Positions 7,561-15,581 of a DNA stretch of 64,000 bases are shown here, in pieces. The notes under the pieces were generated by a model. That model ran no database searches, was not told the origin of the DNA, and saw nothing but the letters and a program-made list of their open reading frames with translations. Origin of the DNA: an uncultured Rubrobacteraceae bacterium (GTDB taxonomy: Bacteria > Actinomycetota > Rubrobacteria > Rubrobacterales > Rubrobacteraceae); contig CADCVF010000011.1 of assembly GCA_902806095.1 (NCBI GenBank), positions 30,635 through 94,634 of the forward strand, given 5' to 3'. How positions within the stretch are numbered: the stretch's first letter is position 1; the number at the start of each line of letters is the position of its first letter. A program made the translations under genes and the position numbers.

Positions 7561-7863
7561 ATGACGCTGAGTCACAGGATTTATCGGGTCGAATCGTTTC
7601 AGATCGTTGGACCGTATACCCTGCGCGTGAGGTTCGACGATGAGATGGAGCAGACCATAGATTTCCGGCCAGTTCTGGAGGGAGAGCTGTACGGCCCACT
7701 GCGCGATAGGGAACTGTTCGAGCAAGTCCGTATAGATGCCGAGGTCCACACTCTGGTGTGGCCGAACGGCGCGGACTTCGATCCATCGACGTTGCACGAC
7801 TGGCCCGATCAACTCCCCGCGATGAAAACTCACGTTCGGCAGTGGAAGACAGTGTCAACATAG
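7561..7863 (+). CDS. DUF2442 domain protein
   Basis: The 100-residue protein fits DUF2442: a strand-rich N-terminus (IYRVESFQIVGPYTLRVRFD, residues 6-25), IDFRPVLEGELYGPLRD, and a C-terminal VHTLVWPNGADFDPSTLHDW. The ATG follows AGGAAGGG with no spacer gap beyond a few nt. It is cotranscribed with the DUF4160 gene before it and a small zinc-site gene after it. Function unknown; a role as an antitoxin-like partner is only inference from the pairing. Confidence 0.85.
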   Translation: MTLSHRIYRVESFQIVGPYTLRVRFDDEMEQTIDFRPVLEGELYGPLRDRELFEQVRIDAEVHTLVWPNGADFDPSTLHDWPDQLPAMKTHVRQWKTVST

Positions 7864-7872
7864 GTGGCAACG

Positions 7873-8091
7873 ATGCCGAAAGCGACAACATGTAAGCTCA
7901 ACGGACGGGTCATTGGCGTCGAGGAAGCGCTGCGTCTACGAGACCAAGCCAAGGGGAACAGGCGACGGTATCCAGACTTTAGTTGCCGCGAATGCGATGA
8001 ACTCGTCAGGCCGCACAAGAAGGGTACGACGGGGCAAGCAGCGCACTTCGAACATCGGGAGAGTAGCCTCGGTTGCTCCCTGGGAGCATAG
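7873..8091 (+). CDS. Small Cys/His protein, possible zinc-binding (CoiA-N-like)
   Basis: The 72-residue protein has C-x2-C (FSCRECDELVRPH) followed by AAHFEHRESSLGCSLG, giving a C-x2-C...H...H-x2-H...C arrangement that could bind zinc. It resembles the short N-terminal zinc domain of CoiA-like nucleases and a set of stand-alone small proteins; no nuclease domain is present. ATG 7873 has AGGTGG 5 nt upstream; a GTG at 7864 directly after the previous stop is an alternative. Third gene of the DUF4160-DUF2442 unit. Confidence 0.6.
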   Translation: MPKATTCKLNGRVIGVEEALRLRDQAKGNRRRYPDFSCRECDELVRPHKKGTTGQAAHFEHRESSLGCSLGA

Positions 8092-8123
8092 CAGCGCTTT
8101 TCGCTCTAGAGTAGCGCAAAGAA

Positions 8124-8158
8124 ACCGACGGGAGAAGTATTCCCGCCGGTCACGGTTT
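8124..8158 (-). terminator. Intrinsic terminator of acs
   Basis: On the minus strand ACCGGCGGGA and TCCCGTCGGT (8141-8150 and 8124-8133, one G-T wobble, 7-nt loop) are followed by TTCTTT. A further outer match (GAAACCG/CGGTTTC) makes it usable in both directions, so it may also end the small plus-strand cluster. Confidence 0.75.
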
Positions 8159-8175
8159 CTCTTTCTGGCTCGAAG

Positions 8176-10104
8176 TTACCCTTGGCTGCGGGCCTCCTTG
8201 AGATCGTCTACGACGGAGGGGTCGGCGAGGGTCGAGACATCCCCAAGGTCGTCCTCGCCCTCGGCCACTCCTCGGAGGACGCGGCGCATGATCTTGCCGC
8301 TTCTCGTCTTGGGCAAATCGGGGGTGAAGACGATCTCCTCAGGCCTCGCGTGCGGGCCTATGGCCTTCCTGACCGAATCGTTGAGCTCCTTGATGAGCTC
8401 TTCGCTCCCCTCTCTGTCACCTTCCAGAATCACGTAGGCCACGATAGCCTGGCCCTTGTCCTCGTCTTGCCTTCCGATAACGGCGGACTCGGCCACGGCC
8501 TTGTGAGAAACGAGCGCGCTCTCGACCTCCATCGTGCCGATGCGGTGCCCCGAGACGTTCATCACGTCGTCTATCCTGCCGGTGATAGTGTAGTAACCAT
8601 CCTCATCCCGCTCGGCACCGTCCTCGACGAAGTACTTGTCGCCGAGCCTCTCCCAGTAGGTCTCGCGGAAACGCTCGGGGTCCTTGTAGATCGTGCGGAG
8701 CATGCCCGGCCACGGCCTTGTGACGACCAGGTTGCCTTTGCCGGCGCCTTCGATCGGGTTGTCGTCCTCGTCGTAGATGTCGACGAAGATGCCGGGGAAG
8801 GGGCGGGTGGCGCTGCCAGGCTTGGTCGTGGTGAGGCCTGGAAGCGGCGCGATCATGATGCCGCCGGTCTCCGTCTGCCACCACGTATCCACGATCGGAC
8901 ACCGACCCTTGCCGATGTTCTCGTGATACCACTCCCACGCCCGCGGGTTGATGGGCTCGCCGACGGTACCAAGCAGCCTCAAGGATGAGAGGTCGTGCTT
9001 CTCGATAGGCTCCGTACCCTGCTTCATGAACGCCCGGATCACGGTCGGCGCCGAGTAGTAGATCGTAACGCCGTTACGTTCGATCACGTCCCAGTGCCGA
9101 TCCGGGCCCGGGTAGCTCGGCGTACCCTCGAACTGGACGGTGGTCGCCCCGTTGCTCAAGGGTCCATAGACGAGGTAGGAGTGCCCCGTGACCCATCCGA
9201 TGTCGGCCTGGCACCAGAAGACGTCGTCCTCCTTGAGATCGAAGACCCAGTTCGTCGTGGCCTTGATCTGAGTGAGGTAGCCGCCCGTGGTGTGAACGAT
9301 GCCCTTGGGCTTGCCCGTCGAGCCTGAGGAGTACAGGATGTAGAGGATATCCTCCGAGTCCATCTCCTCGGCCGGGCACTCGGCGTCTGCCTCACCCATC
9401 AGGTCGTTCCAATAGCTGTCGCGACCCTCGACCATGCTCACGTCCTCGCCGCTGCGCTGCGCGACGACGACGCTCTCGATCGATGGCGTGTCCTCGAGGG
9501 CCTCGTCGGCGTTGGCCTTCAAGGGTGTCACTTTGCCGCCTCGCGGCCCGCCGTCGGCCGTGACCAGGACCTTCGCCTCGCAGTCGTTGATGCGGTCGCG
9601 CAGAGAGTCGGCCGAGAAAGCGCCGAAGACGACCGAGTGCGGGGCGCCGATACGGGCGCAGGCCAGCATCGCTATGGGAAGCTCGGGGATCATGGGCAGG
9701 TAGATGGCAACAGGGTCGCCCTTCTCGACCCCGAGGCCCTTGAGGACGTTGGCGAACTTCTCGACCTCGGCCTTCAGCTCGGAATAGGTGAAGGTCCTGC
9801 CGTCTTCAGGCTCATCCCCTTGCCAGAGGATCGCGGTCTTGTCTCCCCGGCCCTGCTCGACCTGGTAGTCCAGGCAGTTGTACGCGACGTTGAGCTTGCC
9901 GCCGACGAACCACTGGGCCTCTGGCGGGTCCCAATCGAGGACCCGATCCCACTCCCTGAACCAATGCAGTTCCCTGGCCCGTTCGGCCCAGAAACCCTCG
10001 TAGTCTCGCTCGGCCTCCTCGTAGATCGAAGCGTCGTCCACGTTCGCCCCCCTGGCGAATTCTTCAGGAGGATCGTACGCGCTTACCTTCGTCTCTTCCG
10101 CCAT
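8176..10104 (-). CDS. acs: Acetyl-coenzyme A synthetase
   Basis: The 642-residue protein is a full-length AMP-forming acetate:CoA ligase, which makes acetyl-CoA from acetate, ATP and CoA. Seen: the ATP/AMP loop [19 protein letters not shown] (residues about 258-276), [20 protein letters not shown], the [11 protein letters not shown] acetate-pocket motif, the adenylate motif [20 protein letters not shown] and the C-terminal TRSGKIMRR, whose lysine is the known catalytic and acetylation site. ATG has AAGGGAG upstream. Transcribed alone, with a terminator just after. A decayed fragment of its 3' end lies 1 kb downstream. Confidence 0.97.
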   Translation of the reverse strand: MAEETKVSAYDPPEEFARGANVDDASIYEEAERDYEGFWAERARELHWFREWDRVLDWDPPEAQWFVGGKLNVAYNCLDYQVEQGRGDKTAILWQGDEPEDGRTFTYSELKAEVEKFANVLKGLGVEKGDPVAIYLPMIPELPIAMLACARIGAPHSVVFGAFSADSLRDRINDCEAKVLVTADGGPRGGKVTPLKANADEALEDTPSIESVVVAQRSGEDVSMVEGRDSYWNDLMGEADAECPAEEMDSEDILYILYSSGSTGKPKGIVHTTGGYLTQIKATTNWVFDLKEDDVFWCQADIGWVTGHSYLVYGPLSNGATTVQFEGTPSYPGPDRHWDVIERNGVTIYYSAPTVIRAFMKQGTEPIEKHDLSSLRLLGTVGEPINPRAWEWYHENIGKGRCPIVDTWWQTETGGIMIAPLPGLTTTKPGSATRPFPGIFVDIYDEDDNPIEGAGKGNLVVTRPWPGMLRTIYKDPERFRETYWERLGDKYFVEDGAERDEDGYYTITGRIDDVMNVSGHRIGTMEVESALVSHKAVAESAVIGRQDEDKGQAIVAYVILEGDREGSEELIKELNDSVRKAIGPHARPEEIVFTPDLPKTRSGKIMRRVLRGVAEGEDDLGDVSTLADPSVVDDLKEARSQG

Positions 10105-10376
10105 CTCTACTCCCTTCCCTTACACGTCCTCTGTATCCACACCGTTCTCACAGCAGAAGATGCGCGAAACGATTGCGTCTGGCCTGTTCTGGAAACGGGT
10201 TCCCTCTCTATGCCTACCCATATATTATCCACTACTGCTTTTACCCGCTCTCGCACCGATTAATCACCGGTCCGCTTTCGAGAGACGCACCGGAGAAGGT
10301 TCCGCCTCTGGCGATGGTCCCGCGCATTCCCTAGACTGTGCCGGACCCTGCGAAGGTAAGAGAATCAGGAGGCGGA
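10105..10376. promoter_or_regulatory. Divergent promoter region of acs and fabI
   Basis: This 272-nt gap separates divergent genes. For fabI a TAGACT -10 lies at 10332-10337 and AGGAGG just before the ATG. For acs only weak -10-like AT stretches near 10220-10235 can be seen. No repeat words occur here. Confidence 0.35.
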
Positions 10377-11156
10377 ATGGGCGGATTGCTCGAAGGCAAG
10401 AAGGTACTGGTTACCGGTGTCCTGGACCGGCGCTCGATAGCCTACTCGGCGGCCCGGCTGGCCCAGGAACAGGGGGCGAAGATCGCGCTTAGTGGCTTCG
10501 GTCGCGCCAGAAGTCTCACGGAGCGAACGGCCAGACGCCTCGACCCGGAACCCCCCATCCTCGAACTCGACGTAAACAAGCCTGAGGACATCGAAGCGGT
10601 CGCGGAAGACCTCGGAGAACGCTGGGGGGAACTCGACGGGATCGTCCACGCCATAGCCTTCGCCCCCGAGGACGCCCTGGGCGGCAACTTCCTTTCCGCA
10701 GAGTGGCCCTCAGTCGCGACGGCCCTCCAGACCTCAGCCTACTCTTTGAAGGCCCTCTCCGTCGGTCTCGTCGATCTCCTGGGACCAGGAGCCTCGGTCG
10801 TCGGCCTGGACTTCGACGCCCGCATCGCCTGGCCAGCCTATGACTGGATGGGTGTGGCCAAGGCCGCCCTGGAGAGCACATCGCGCTATCTGGCTCGCGA
10901 CCTCGGGGAGCGCGGCATCAGGTTCAACCTCGTCTCGGCCGGTCCGGTCAAGACTCTGGCGGCGAAAGGCATCAGCGGCTTCGAGGAGATCGAAGGCGAG
11001 TGGACCCGCCAGGCGCCCCTCGGCTGGAACACCACAGACCCCGAGCCCGTCGGAAGGGCCGTGGTGAGCCTGCTCTCGGACTGGTGGCCGGCCACGACAG
11101 GGGAGTTGATACACGTGGACGGCGGCTACCACGCGATGGGAGCACCGATAAAATAG
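10377..11156 (+). CDS. fabI: Enoyl-[acyl-carrier-protein] reductase (NADH), InhA type
   Basis: The 259-residue SDR-family protein reduces the enoyl-ACP double bond in the last step of each fatty-acid elongation cycle. Seen: N-terminal LLEGKKVLVTGVLDRRSIAY nucleotide-binding segment, HAIAFAP in the third strand, GLDFD, and the catalytic Y-x6-K region YDWMGVAKAALES (the actinobacterial InhA-like form), then LVSAGPVKTLAAKGI and a C-terminal HVDGGYHAMG. ATG 10377 follows CAGGAGG. An upstream GTG in frame at 10338 abuts the -10 element and is not favoured. Confidence 0.95.
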   Translation: MGGLLEGKKVLVTGVLDRRSIAYSAARLAQEQGAKIALSGFGRARSLTERTARRLDPEPPILELDVNKPEDIEAVAEDLGERWGELDGIVHAIAFAPEDALGGNFLSAEWPSVATALQTSAYSLKALSVGLVDLLGPGASVVGLDFDARIAWPAYDWMGVAKAALESTSRYLARDLGERGIRFNLVSAGPVKTLAAKGISGFEEIEGEWTRQAPLGWNTTDPEPVGRAVVSLLSDWWPATTGELIHVDGGYHAMGAPIK

Positions 11157-11190
11157 CTGGTCAGCAAGTCATCACTTCAGCCGTCAGCAA
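11157..11190. repeat. Modular intergenic repeat, block C (degenerate)
   Basis: Immediately after the fabI stop, words GGTCAGCAAGTC, CACTTCAGCC and GTCAGCAAG repeat with about 10-nt spacing, matching the words of the other blocks, but without a recognisable hairpin. From 11190 to 11370 I see no gene and only scattered GC-rich text. Confidence 0.5.
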
Positions 11191-11370
11191 GGGCGAGAAG
11201 CCGGACGCGGAGTGCCAGCCGCTGACCGTGTCTTCAAAGAGGGTCAGCCTCTTCGGAAACGTCCGTAGCAAACGGGAGAACGCCTGGGCGGCCCCAGTCG
11301 TGACCGGCTCGATCCCGCGGCCAGGGCGAGCGAGGCGCCGGACCCGGCACGGGCTGAACACCCGTCGGTG

Positions 11371-11952
11371 TCAGCAGGCCGCGAGGCTGTCGCCGTGGCG
11401 CAGGTGCGCAGGCTTTGCGGGAGCACCGACCGAGATCGTCACCTTGTCCTTGTGACAAAGGGTGACCTTGCCCGGATTGCCGTCAAATCCCCTCGCTCCG
11501 GCATCGTCGGGTCTGCCAGTGGCGGGCCGGCTCTTGCCGGGCGGCTTGCCCGCGACTCGCGATTTGCCGTATTTCTTGCCGCCCTGCGCGTGCTCCGGCT
11601 TGCCGGACTTACCGGCAGGCTGGCCCGACTTTTCGATCCAGTTATCGTCCTGGATCCCGCCGTAATTTCCCGCGCCGGGATCTCCCTCGCCTCGCTCCTT
11701 TGGTTCTTCGTGCACCACGACAGTCGCCTCTACCGTCCCCTCCTCCGGCTTTTCAACGCCTTCGGGTACGGTCGTCTCGGGAACGGTAGCCTCTGGAGCA
11801 GCGCGCCCGGGTACCGTGGACTCCAAGGCCGTGGATTCCGTCTGGTCTCCGTCTTGCGAGCTGGGCGTGAACGTGTTTTCCCTGGCAGCGGTGACGCCCG
11901 CGACCGCGAACAATATACAGGTGAGGGTTGCGAGTATGACAGCGCGGCGCAT
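11371..11952 (-). CDS. Secreted low-complexity protein with conserved Cys-His C-terminal tail
   Basis: The 193-residue protein starts with a signal peptide (MRRAVILATLTCILFAVAGV-TAA). The middle is disordered and repetitive: a Thr/Glu/Pro/Val part (TVPETTVPEGVE) and a Gly/Lys/Pro part (GKSGKPEHAQGGKKYGKS). The last about 30 residues are KVTLCHKDKVTISVGAPAKP followed by AHLRHGDSLAAC, which match a C-terminal motif (V-T-x-C-H-K ... A-H-x-x-H-G-D-x-x-x-x-C) I recall in many secreted proteins of unrelated make-up; its function is unknown to me. Two Cys and three His suggest a metal or disulfide site. It follows dnaB on the same strand, with its own possible TATAGT -10. Confidence 0.7.
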   Translation of the reverse strand: MRRAVILATLTCILFAVAGVTAARENTFTPSSQDGDQTESTALESTVPGRAAPEATVPETTVPEGVEKPEEGTVEATVVVHEEPKERGEGDPGAGNYGGIQDDNWIEKSGQPAGKSGKPEHAQGGKKYGKSRVAGKPPGKSRPATGRPDDAGARGFDGNPGKVTLCHKDKVTISVGAPAKPAHLRHGDSLAAC

Positions 11953-12031
11953 GCGGGCTCCTGTCTCCGAGTAACGGCTCGGCGCCGTTATCTCTTTGTA
12001 CTATAAGGAACTTTATCAGATCCAGTCGAGG

Positions 12032-13420
12032 CTAGCGACGGGCGAGAGAGGCGAACTTGGTGTACTGCTCCATCCAGGCGAGCTGAACTTTACCCGTAGG
12101 CCCGTTCCTGTGCTTGCCCACGATGACCTCGGCGATGCCCTTGTCGTCGGACTCAGAATTATAGTATTCATCTCGATACAAAAACATCACCATATCTGCA
12201 TCCTGTTCGATCGCTCCACTATCGCGAAGGTCAGATAAGAGCGGGCGTTTGTCATGGCGGGCTTCTACAGCGCGGCTGAGCTGCGCTATGGCGAGGACTG
12301 GCACGTCGAGGTCGCGGGCGAGGACTTTGAGGCCGCGGCTGATCTCGGCGATCTCCTGCTGGCGGTTCTCCGCACGGTTTCGGGCTTCGCCACCGACCAT
12401 GAGTTGCAGGTAGTCCACGACGACGAGCGAGAGAGGCATCTCACCGGCGACGTTGAGCTGGCTGGCGAGACGCCTGACCTTGGCCCGGATCTCCATCAGC
12501 GTGACGCCCGCCGTATCATCGATCCAGATCGGGGCCCGGCTGACCTCAGCCACCCCCCTTACCAGCTTCGGCCAGTCCTCGGCCTTGACGTTGCCGCTTC
12601 TCAGGGCCTGGGTAGGGATGCGTGTAGTCTGCGAGATGAGCCTCTGTACGAGCTGCTCTTTGCTCATCTCCAGGGAGAAGATCGCAACAGGCATCTTCTT
12701 CTCACCGGCGGCATGCCAGATCGCGTTGAGAGACAAGGCGGTTTTGCCCATCGCCGGTCTCGCTGCGAGGACGATCAGGTCGCTCTTGTGAAAGCCCGTG
12801 GTGAGGCGGTCGAGGTCTTCGAATCCTGTCTCGACGCCTGTTACCTCGCCCTCCTGCTCGTAGAGGCGTTGGATCATCTCCAGGGCACCGGGCGCTAGCT
12901 CGGAGACTGGCGCAAGATGTTCCCTGAGCGTCCTGTTGGAGACGCCGTAGACGAGCTGCTCTGCCGAGTCGAGCGCCTCGCTCACGTCCTCGGGTTCCCT
13001 GAAAGCATCCTCTGTGATGCGGCTCCCGACATCTATGATCGCCCGCAAGAGCGCCTTGCCGCGCACGATGTCGGCATACCTGCCAGCGTTCGCAGCCGTC
13101 GGGACGCTCTCGACGATCTGGAAGACGTAGGGCCTGCCGCCTACTCTCTCGAACTCGTTGACGCTCCTCAGCTCGTTCGTGAGGGTGAGCTGGTCTATGG
13201 GCTCGCCGCGCGAGTACAGGCGCATCATGGCCCCGTAGATGATCCTGTGTACCTCGGAGTAGAAGTCCTCGGCGGCGAGCCGCTCCGCAACAGCGGCGAC
13301 AGCCGTCTCCGAAACCAGCATCGCGCCTATGACAGCCCGCTCCGCATCCAGGTCGTGCGGCGGTACCCGGGACGCCCCGACCCCGGTCTCTACGCTTCGC
13401 ATCCTTCCCCGGCGTTCCAT
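12032..13420 (-). CDS. dnaB: Replicative DNA helicase
   Basis: The 462-residue protein is the replication-fork helicase. The N-terminal domain begins PPHDLDAERAVIGAMLVSE (residues about 20-38); the RecA-like motor has the Walker A AARPAMGKTALSLNAIW (about 219-235), FSLEMSKEQLVQRL, Walker B LVVVDYLQLM and the DLRDSGAIEQDADMVMFLYR arginine-finger region. No intein is present, unlike some actinobacterial DnaB. It is the last gene of the rpsF-rpsR-rplI-dnaB cluster but is separated from rplI by two hairpins, so part of its transcription may be independent. The start at 13420 is uncertain (ATG with weak SD; another ATG at 13402). Confidence 0.96.
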   Translation of the reverse strand: MERRGRMRSVETGVGASRVPPHDLDAERAVIGAMLVSETAVAAVAERLAAEDFYSEVHRIIYGAMMRLYSRGEPIDQLTLTNELRSVNEFERVGGRPYVFQIVESVPTAANAGRYADIVRGKALLRAIIDVGSRITEDAFREPEDVSEALDSAEQLVYGVSNRTLREHLAPVSELAPGALEMIQRLYEQEGEVTGVETGFEDLDRLTTGFHKSDLIVLAARPAMGKTALSLNAIWHAAGEKKMPVAIFSLEMSKEQLVQRLISQTTRIPTQALRSGNVKAEDWPKLVRGVAEVSRAPIWIDDTAGVTLMEIRAKVRRLASQLNVAGEMPLSLVVVDYLQLMVGGEARNRAENRQQEIAEISRGLKVLARDLDVPVLAIAQLSRAVEARHDKRPLLSDLRDSGAIEQDADMVMFLYRDEYYNSESDDKGIAEVIVGKHRNGPTGKVQLAWMEQYTKFASLARR

Positions 13421-13437
13421 AACCTACCAGGATGCAG

Positions 13438-13551
13438 CAAAAAGGCCCCCGTTACAAGACGGGAGCCTTTACCTTCTGGTTCAGATTCTGCATAAACCTA
13501 AGGTCGAGGTGAAGGCGGACCGCAGGAGGGTGGGTGGTTCGCGAACCGCCC
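13438..13551 (-). terminator. Two hairpins between rplI and dnaB
   Basis: On the minus strand, right after the rplI stop, is GGGCGGTT-CGCG-AACCACCC (13532-13551, with a wobble pair). About 60 nt further is AAAGGCTCCCGT-CTTGTA-ACGGGGGCCTTT (13441-13470) followed by T's, a good intrinsic terminator shape. dnaB starts only 20 nt after it, so the terminator would set the ratio of dnaB to ribosomal-protein mRNA. Confidence 0.7.
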
Positions 13552-14001
13552 TTACAGTTTGGGGACCACGATGACCTTGACGCTTGCCTCGACTTCGCCG
13601 TGGACCTGGATGGGCACCTGGTGCGTGCCGAGGGCCTTTATAGGCTCTTCGAGGCGGATGCGGCGCCTGTCGAGGCGGATACCGCGCGCCCTCTCGACCG
13701 CGTCGGCGATGTTGGATGCTGTGACAGAACCGAAGAGGCGCTCGTCCTCGCCGGTTCGGGCTTCAATGGTGATCACACTCTTGTTGAGGATGTTAGAGAT
13801 CTCCTCCGCCCTCTCGGCGAGACGCCTGTCCCTCTCCTGCGACTCCTCCATCGTGCGGCGGGCTTCCTCCAGCTTGCCCGGGGTCGCAACCTCGGCGAGG
13901 CCGCGCGGGACGAGGTAGTTGCGCACGTAGCCGCGGCTTACGTCAACGATGTCGCCGCGCTGTCCGATCTTCTCGACGTCCTGGTTCAGTATTACTTGCA
14001 A
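13552..14001 (-). CDS. rplI: 50S ribosomal protein L9
   Basis: The 149-residue protein is L9 of full length. The N-terminal domain MQVILNQDVEKIGQRGDIVD continues VSRGYVRNYLVPRGLA, the family signature (GYxRNYLxPxxxA); a long charged helix (EEARRTMEESQERDRRLAER) links it to the C-terminal RNA-binding domain ending VIVVPKL. It binds 23S rRNA near the L1 stalk. It begins 5 nt after the rpsR stop in the same operon. Confidence 0.97.
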   Translation of the reverse strand: MQVILNQDVEKIGQRGDIVDVSRGYVRNYLVPRGLAEVATPGKLEEARRTMEESQERDRRLAERAEEISNILNKSVITIEARTGEDERLFGSVTASNIADAVERARGIRLDRRRIRLEEPIKALGTHQVPIQVHGEVEASVKVIVVPKL

Positions 14002-14006
14002 GGCTC

Positions 14007-14258
14007 CTACCTCCCTACCACGTAGGGCAAGAGCGCCATCTCACGGGCGCGCTTGATCGCCGAAGCGGCCTCCCGCTGGTGCTGCGGACACAGGCCAGTA
14101 ACCCTGCGGGCCCTGACCTTGCCACGGTCGGAGATGAACCGCCGCAGCATGTTGTAGTCCTTGTAGTCGACGTAGGCGACGTTGTCCTTGCAGAACACGC
14201 AAGGCTTGCTCTTCGTCGGCCGCGCCCCGCGGGGCGGCCCGTTCCTTCTCCTACCCAT
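14007..14258 (-). CDS. rpsR: 30S ribosomal protein S18
   Basis: The 83-residue protein carries the S18 core [20 protein letters not shown] followed by [14 protein letters not shown]. It retains C-x2-C (PCVFCKD) and a further Cys (GLCPQHQ), so it is the zinc-binding C+ form. It pairs with S6 on the 30S platform. It lies 18 nt after rpsF with no ssb gene between them, unlike the commonest bacterial arrangement. Confidence 0.97.
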   Translation of the reverse strand: MGRRRNGPPRGARPTKSKPCVFCKDNVAYVDYKDYNMLRRFISDRGKVRARRVTGLCPQHQREAASAIKRAREMALLPYVVGR

Positions 14259-14276
14259 TCGTTACCTCCGTAGTAG

Positions 14277-14609
14277 TCAAGCCGTAACTTCTGTGGAATC
14301 GGGCAGCGGCTCGTGCGCGTAGCTCGGCGGGAGCTTCACGACCATGTGCCTGAGCACGTCGTCGGAGACCCGCAGGATGCGCTTCAACTCAACGAGGGTG
14401 CGCTCCCCTGCGGTGAACTCCATGACCACGTAAAAACCGTCCGTCCGGTGGTCTATCTCGTAGGCCAGCTTGCGGCGACCCCAGTGGTTCGGCTCCCCGG
14501 CCTCGCCACCCGTGCGCTCGATGATCGTACGAAAACGCCCGACGGTGTTCTCGACCTGCTCCTCGTCGAGCTCGGGGATCACTATGAGCATGGCTTCGTA
14601 AGTGTCGAT
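14277..14609 (-). CDS. rpsF: 30S ribosomal protein S6 (probable AUC start)
   Basis: The protein matches S6: DTYEAMLIVIPELDEEQVEN, WGRRKLAYEIDHRTDGFYVV, and RILRVSDDVLRHMVVK. The first in-frame ATG is 14589-14591 (MLIVIPEL), but that would delete the conserved N-terminal YE of strand 1 (compare MRKYEVMYIIRP in Bacillus). Upstream in frame is ATC at 14607-14609, giving x-DTYEAM, preceded by GGAGGAGG (14615-14622) at 5-nt spacing; ATG 14591 has no SD. I therefore start at ATC, a rare initiation codon. Calling 14591 the start would give 104 residues. First gene of rpsF-rpsR-rplI-dnaB. Confidence 0.9.
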   Translation of the reverse strand: MDTYEAMLIVIPELDEEQVENTVGRFRTIIERTGGEAGEPNHWGRRKLAYEIDHRTDGFYVVMEFTAGERTLVELKRILRVSDDVLRHMVVKLPPSYAHEPLPDSTEVTA

Positions 14610-14690
14610 GTTTGCCTCCTCCGGTCTTATGTCGGCTTCCCCGGCGGGGCGGCGCCGGTGGAAAGCAGGGGCCTAATGGATTGCCACGAT
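14610..14690 (-). promoter_or_regulatory. rpsF leader, possible S6:S18-binding structure
   Basis: The leader of about 75 nt contains a strong stem (TTCC-ACCGGCG ... CGCCGG-GGAA, about 14637-14664) with CCG triplets. Known: many bacteria carry an S6:S18-binding RNA with a key CCG in the rpsF leader for feedback control. Whether this stem is that motif is not established by eye. Confidence 0.35.
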
Positions 14691-14719
14691 AGTGTAACAG
14701 TGGGATCGAACTGTTACAA
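14691..14719 (-). promoter_or_regulatory. rpsF operon promoter lying in a perfect palindrome
   Basis: Minus strand: TTGTAA (14714-14719), 17 nt, TACACT (14691-14696). The 9-bp inverted repeat TGTAACAGT (14693-14701) / ACTGTTACA (14710-14718), 8-nt spacer, spans both elements, so a dimeric repressor bound there would block the promoter. Regulator unknown. Confidence 0.6.
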
Positions 14720-14753
14720 ACGGCGTTCCGAGAGCCTCTAGCGTGGGTGGGGA

Positions 14754-14765
14754 TATACTCTGTTC
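14754..14765 (+). promoter_or_regulatory. Leaderless promoter of the ABC exporter operon
   Basis: TATACT (14754-14759) ends six nt before the GTG start at 14766, so transcription should start at or next to the initiation codon. No clear -35 or SD is seen. Confidence 0.5.
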
Positions 14766-15515
14766 GTGGAGAACGGAGCCGGTATCGCCGTCGAGACCGT
14801 GGGCCTGGAGAAGATCTATGGCGAGGGTTCGACCGCGGTGCGAGCCCTCGAGGATGTCTCCCTGGCGTTCCCAAACGGGGAGTTCGCGGCCATCATGGGC
14901 CCTTCAGGGTCAGGAAAGAGCACGCTCTTGCACATCCTCGGCGCCCTGGACAAGCCTACGTCGGGGCGCGTGGTCATCGGGGGGACCGAGCTCTCCGGGC
15001 TCTCTGACAAGAAACTAACACTCTTGAGGCGGGAGCGGATGGGCTTCGTGTTCCAGTTCTTCAACCTCATCCCCACGCTCTCGGCCGAGGAGAACGTGCT
15101 CTTGCCCGTGCTCATCGCCGGCAAGAAGCCGGACAAGTACGGCGAGAGGCTCGACGAGCTTCTGGATCTCGTGAAGCTCACTGGGCGGCGGACCCACAGG
15201 CCTGACGAACTCTCAGGCGGCGAGCAACAAAGGGTCGCCATAGCGCGGGCCCTGATCAAATTCCCGGACATCATCCTGGCCGACGAGCCGACGGGGAATC
15301 TGGACTCGAAGACCGGCGCCGAGGTGCTCGGGCTCCTCGAAGAATCGGCGGCCCGCTTCGAGCAGACCATACTCATGGTCACCCACGATCCGCGCGCCGC
15401 AGCCACGGCAGGCCGCGCCATCTTCCTCTCTGACGGACGCGTTGTCGATGAGGCCATAGACCCAGACCAGGATGAGATCCTGAAACGCATCAGGACGCTT
15501 GAGTCGGACGGATAA
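14766..15515 (+). CDS. ABC transporter ATP-binding protein (LolD/MacB type)
   Basis: The 249-residue ATPase has Walker A GPSGSGKST (residues about 44-52), the Q-loop VFQFFNLIPTLSAEENV, signature LSGGEQQRVAIARAL, Walker B ILADEPTGNLDS and the H-loop VTHDPRAA. The VFQFFNLIPTLTAxENV and GNLDS text is typical of LolD/MacB/FtsE-type ATPases that drive mechanotransmission rather than transport of small solutes. It starts with GTG without SD, just after a -10 element. The partner permease follows 66 nt later. Confidence 0.94.
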   Translation: MENGAGIAVETVGLEKIYGEGSTAVRALEDVSLAFPNGEFAAIMGPSGSGKSTLLHILGALDKPTSGRVVIGGTELSGLSDKKLTLLRRERMGFVFQFFNLIPTLSAEENVLLPVLIAGKKPDKYGERLDELLDLVKLTGRRTHRPDELSGGEQQRVAIARALIKFPDIILADEPTGNLDSKTGAEVLGLLEESAARFEQTILMVTHDPRAAATAGRAIFLSDGRVVDEAIDPDQDEILKRIRTLESDG

Positions 15516-15581
15516 CGCGATCTCCTTCTACCGGTTCCAACTCCTCGCCGAGTATCTCTTCCTGTCGATGGCCATGGAAGC

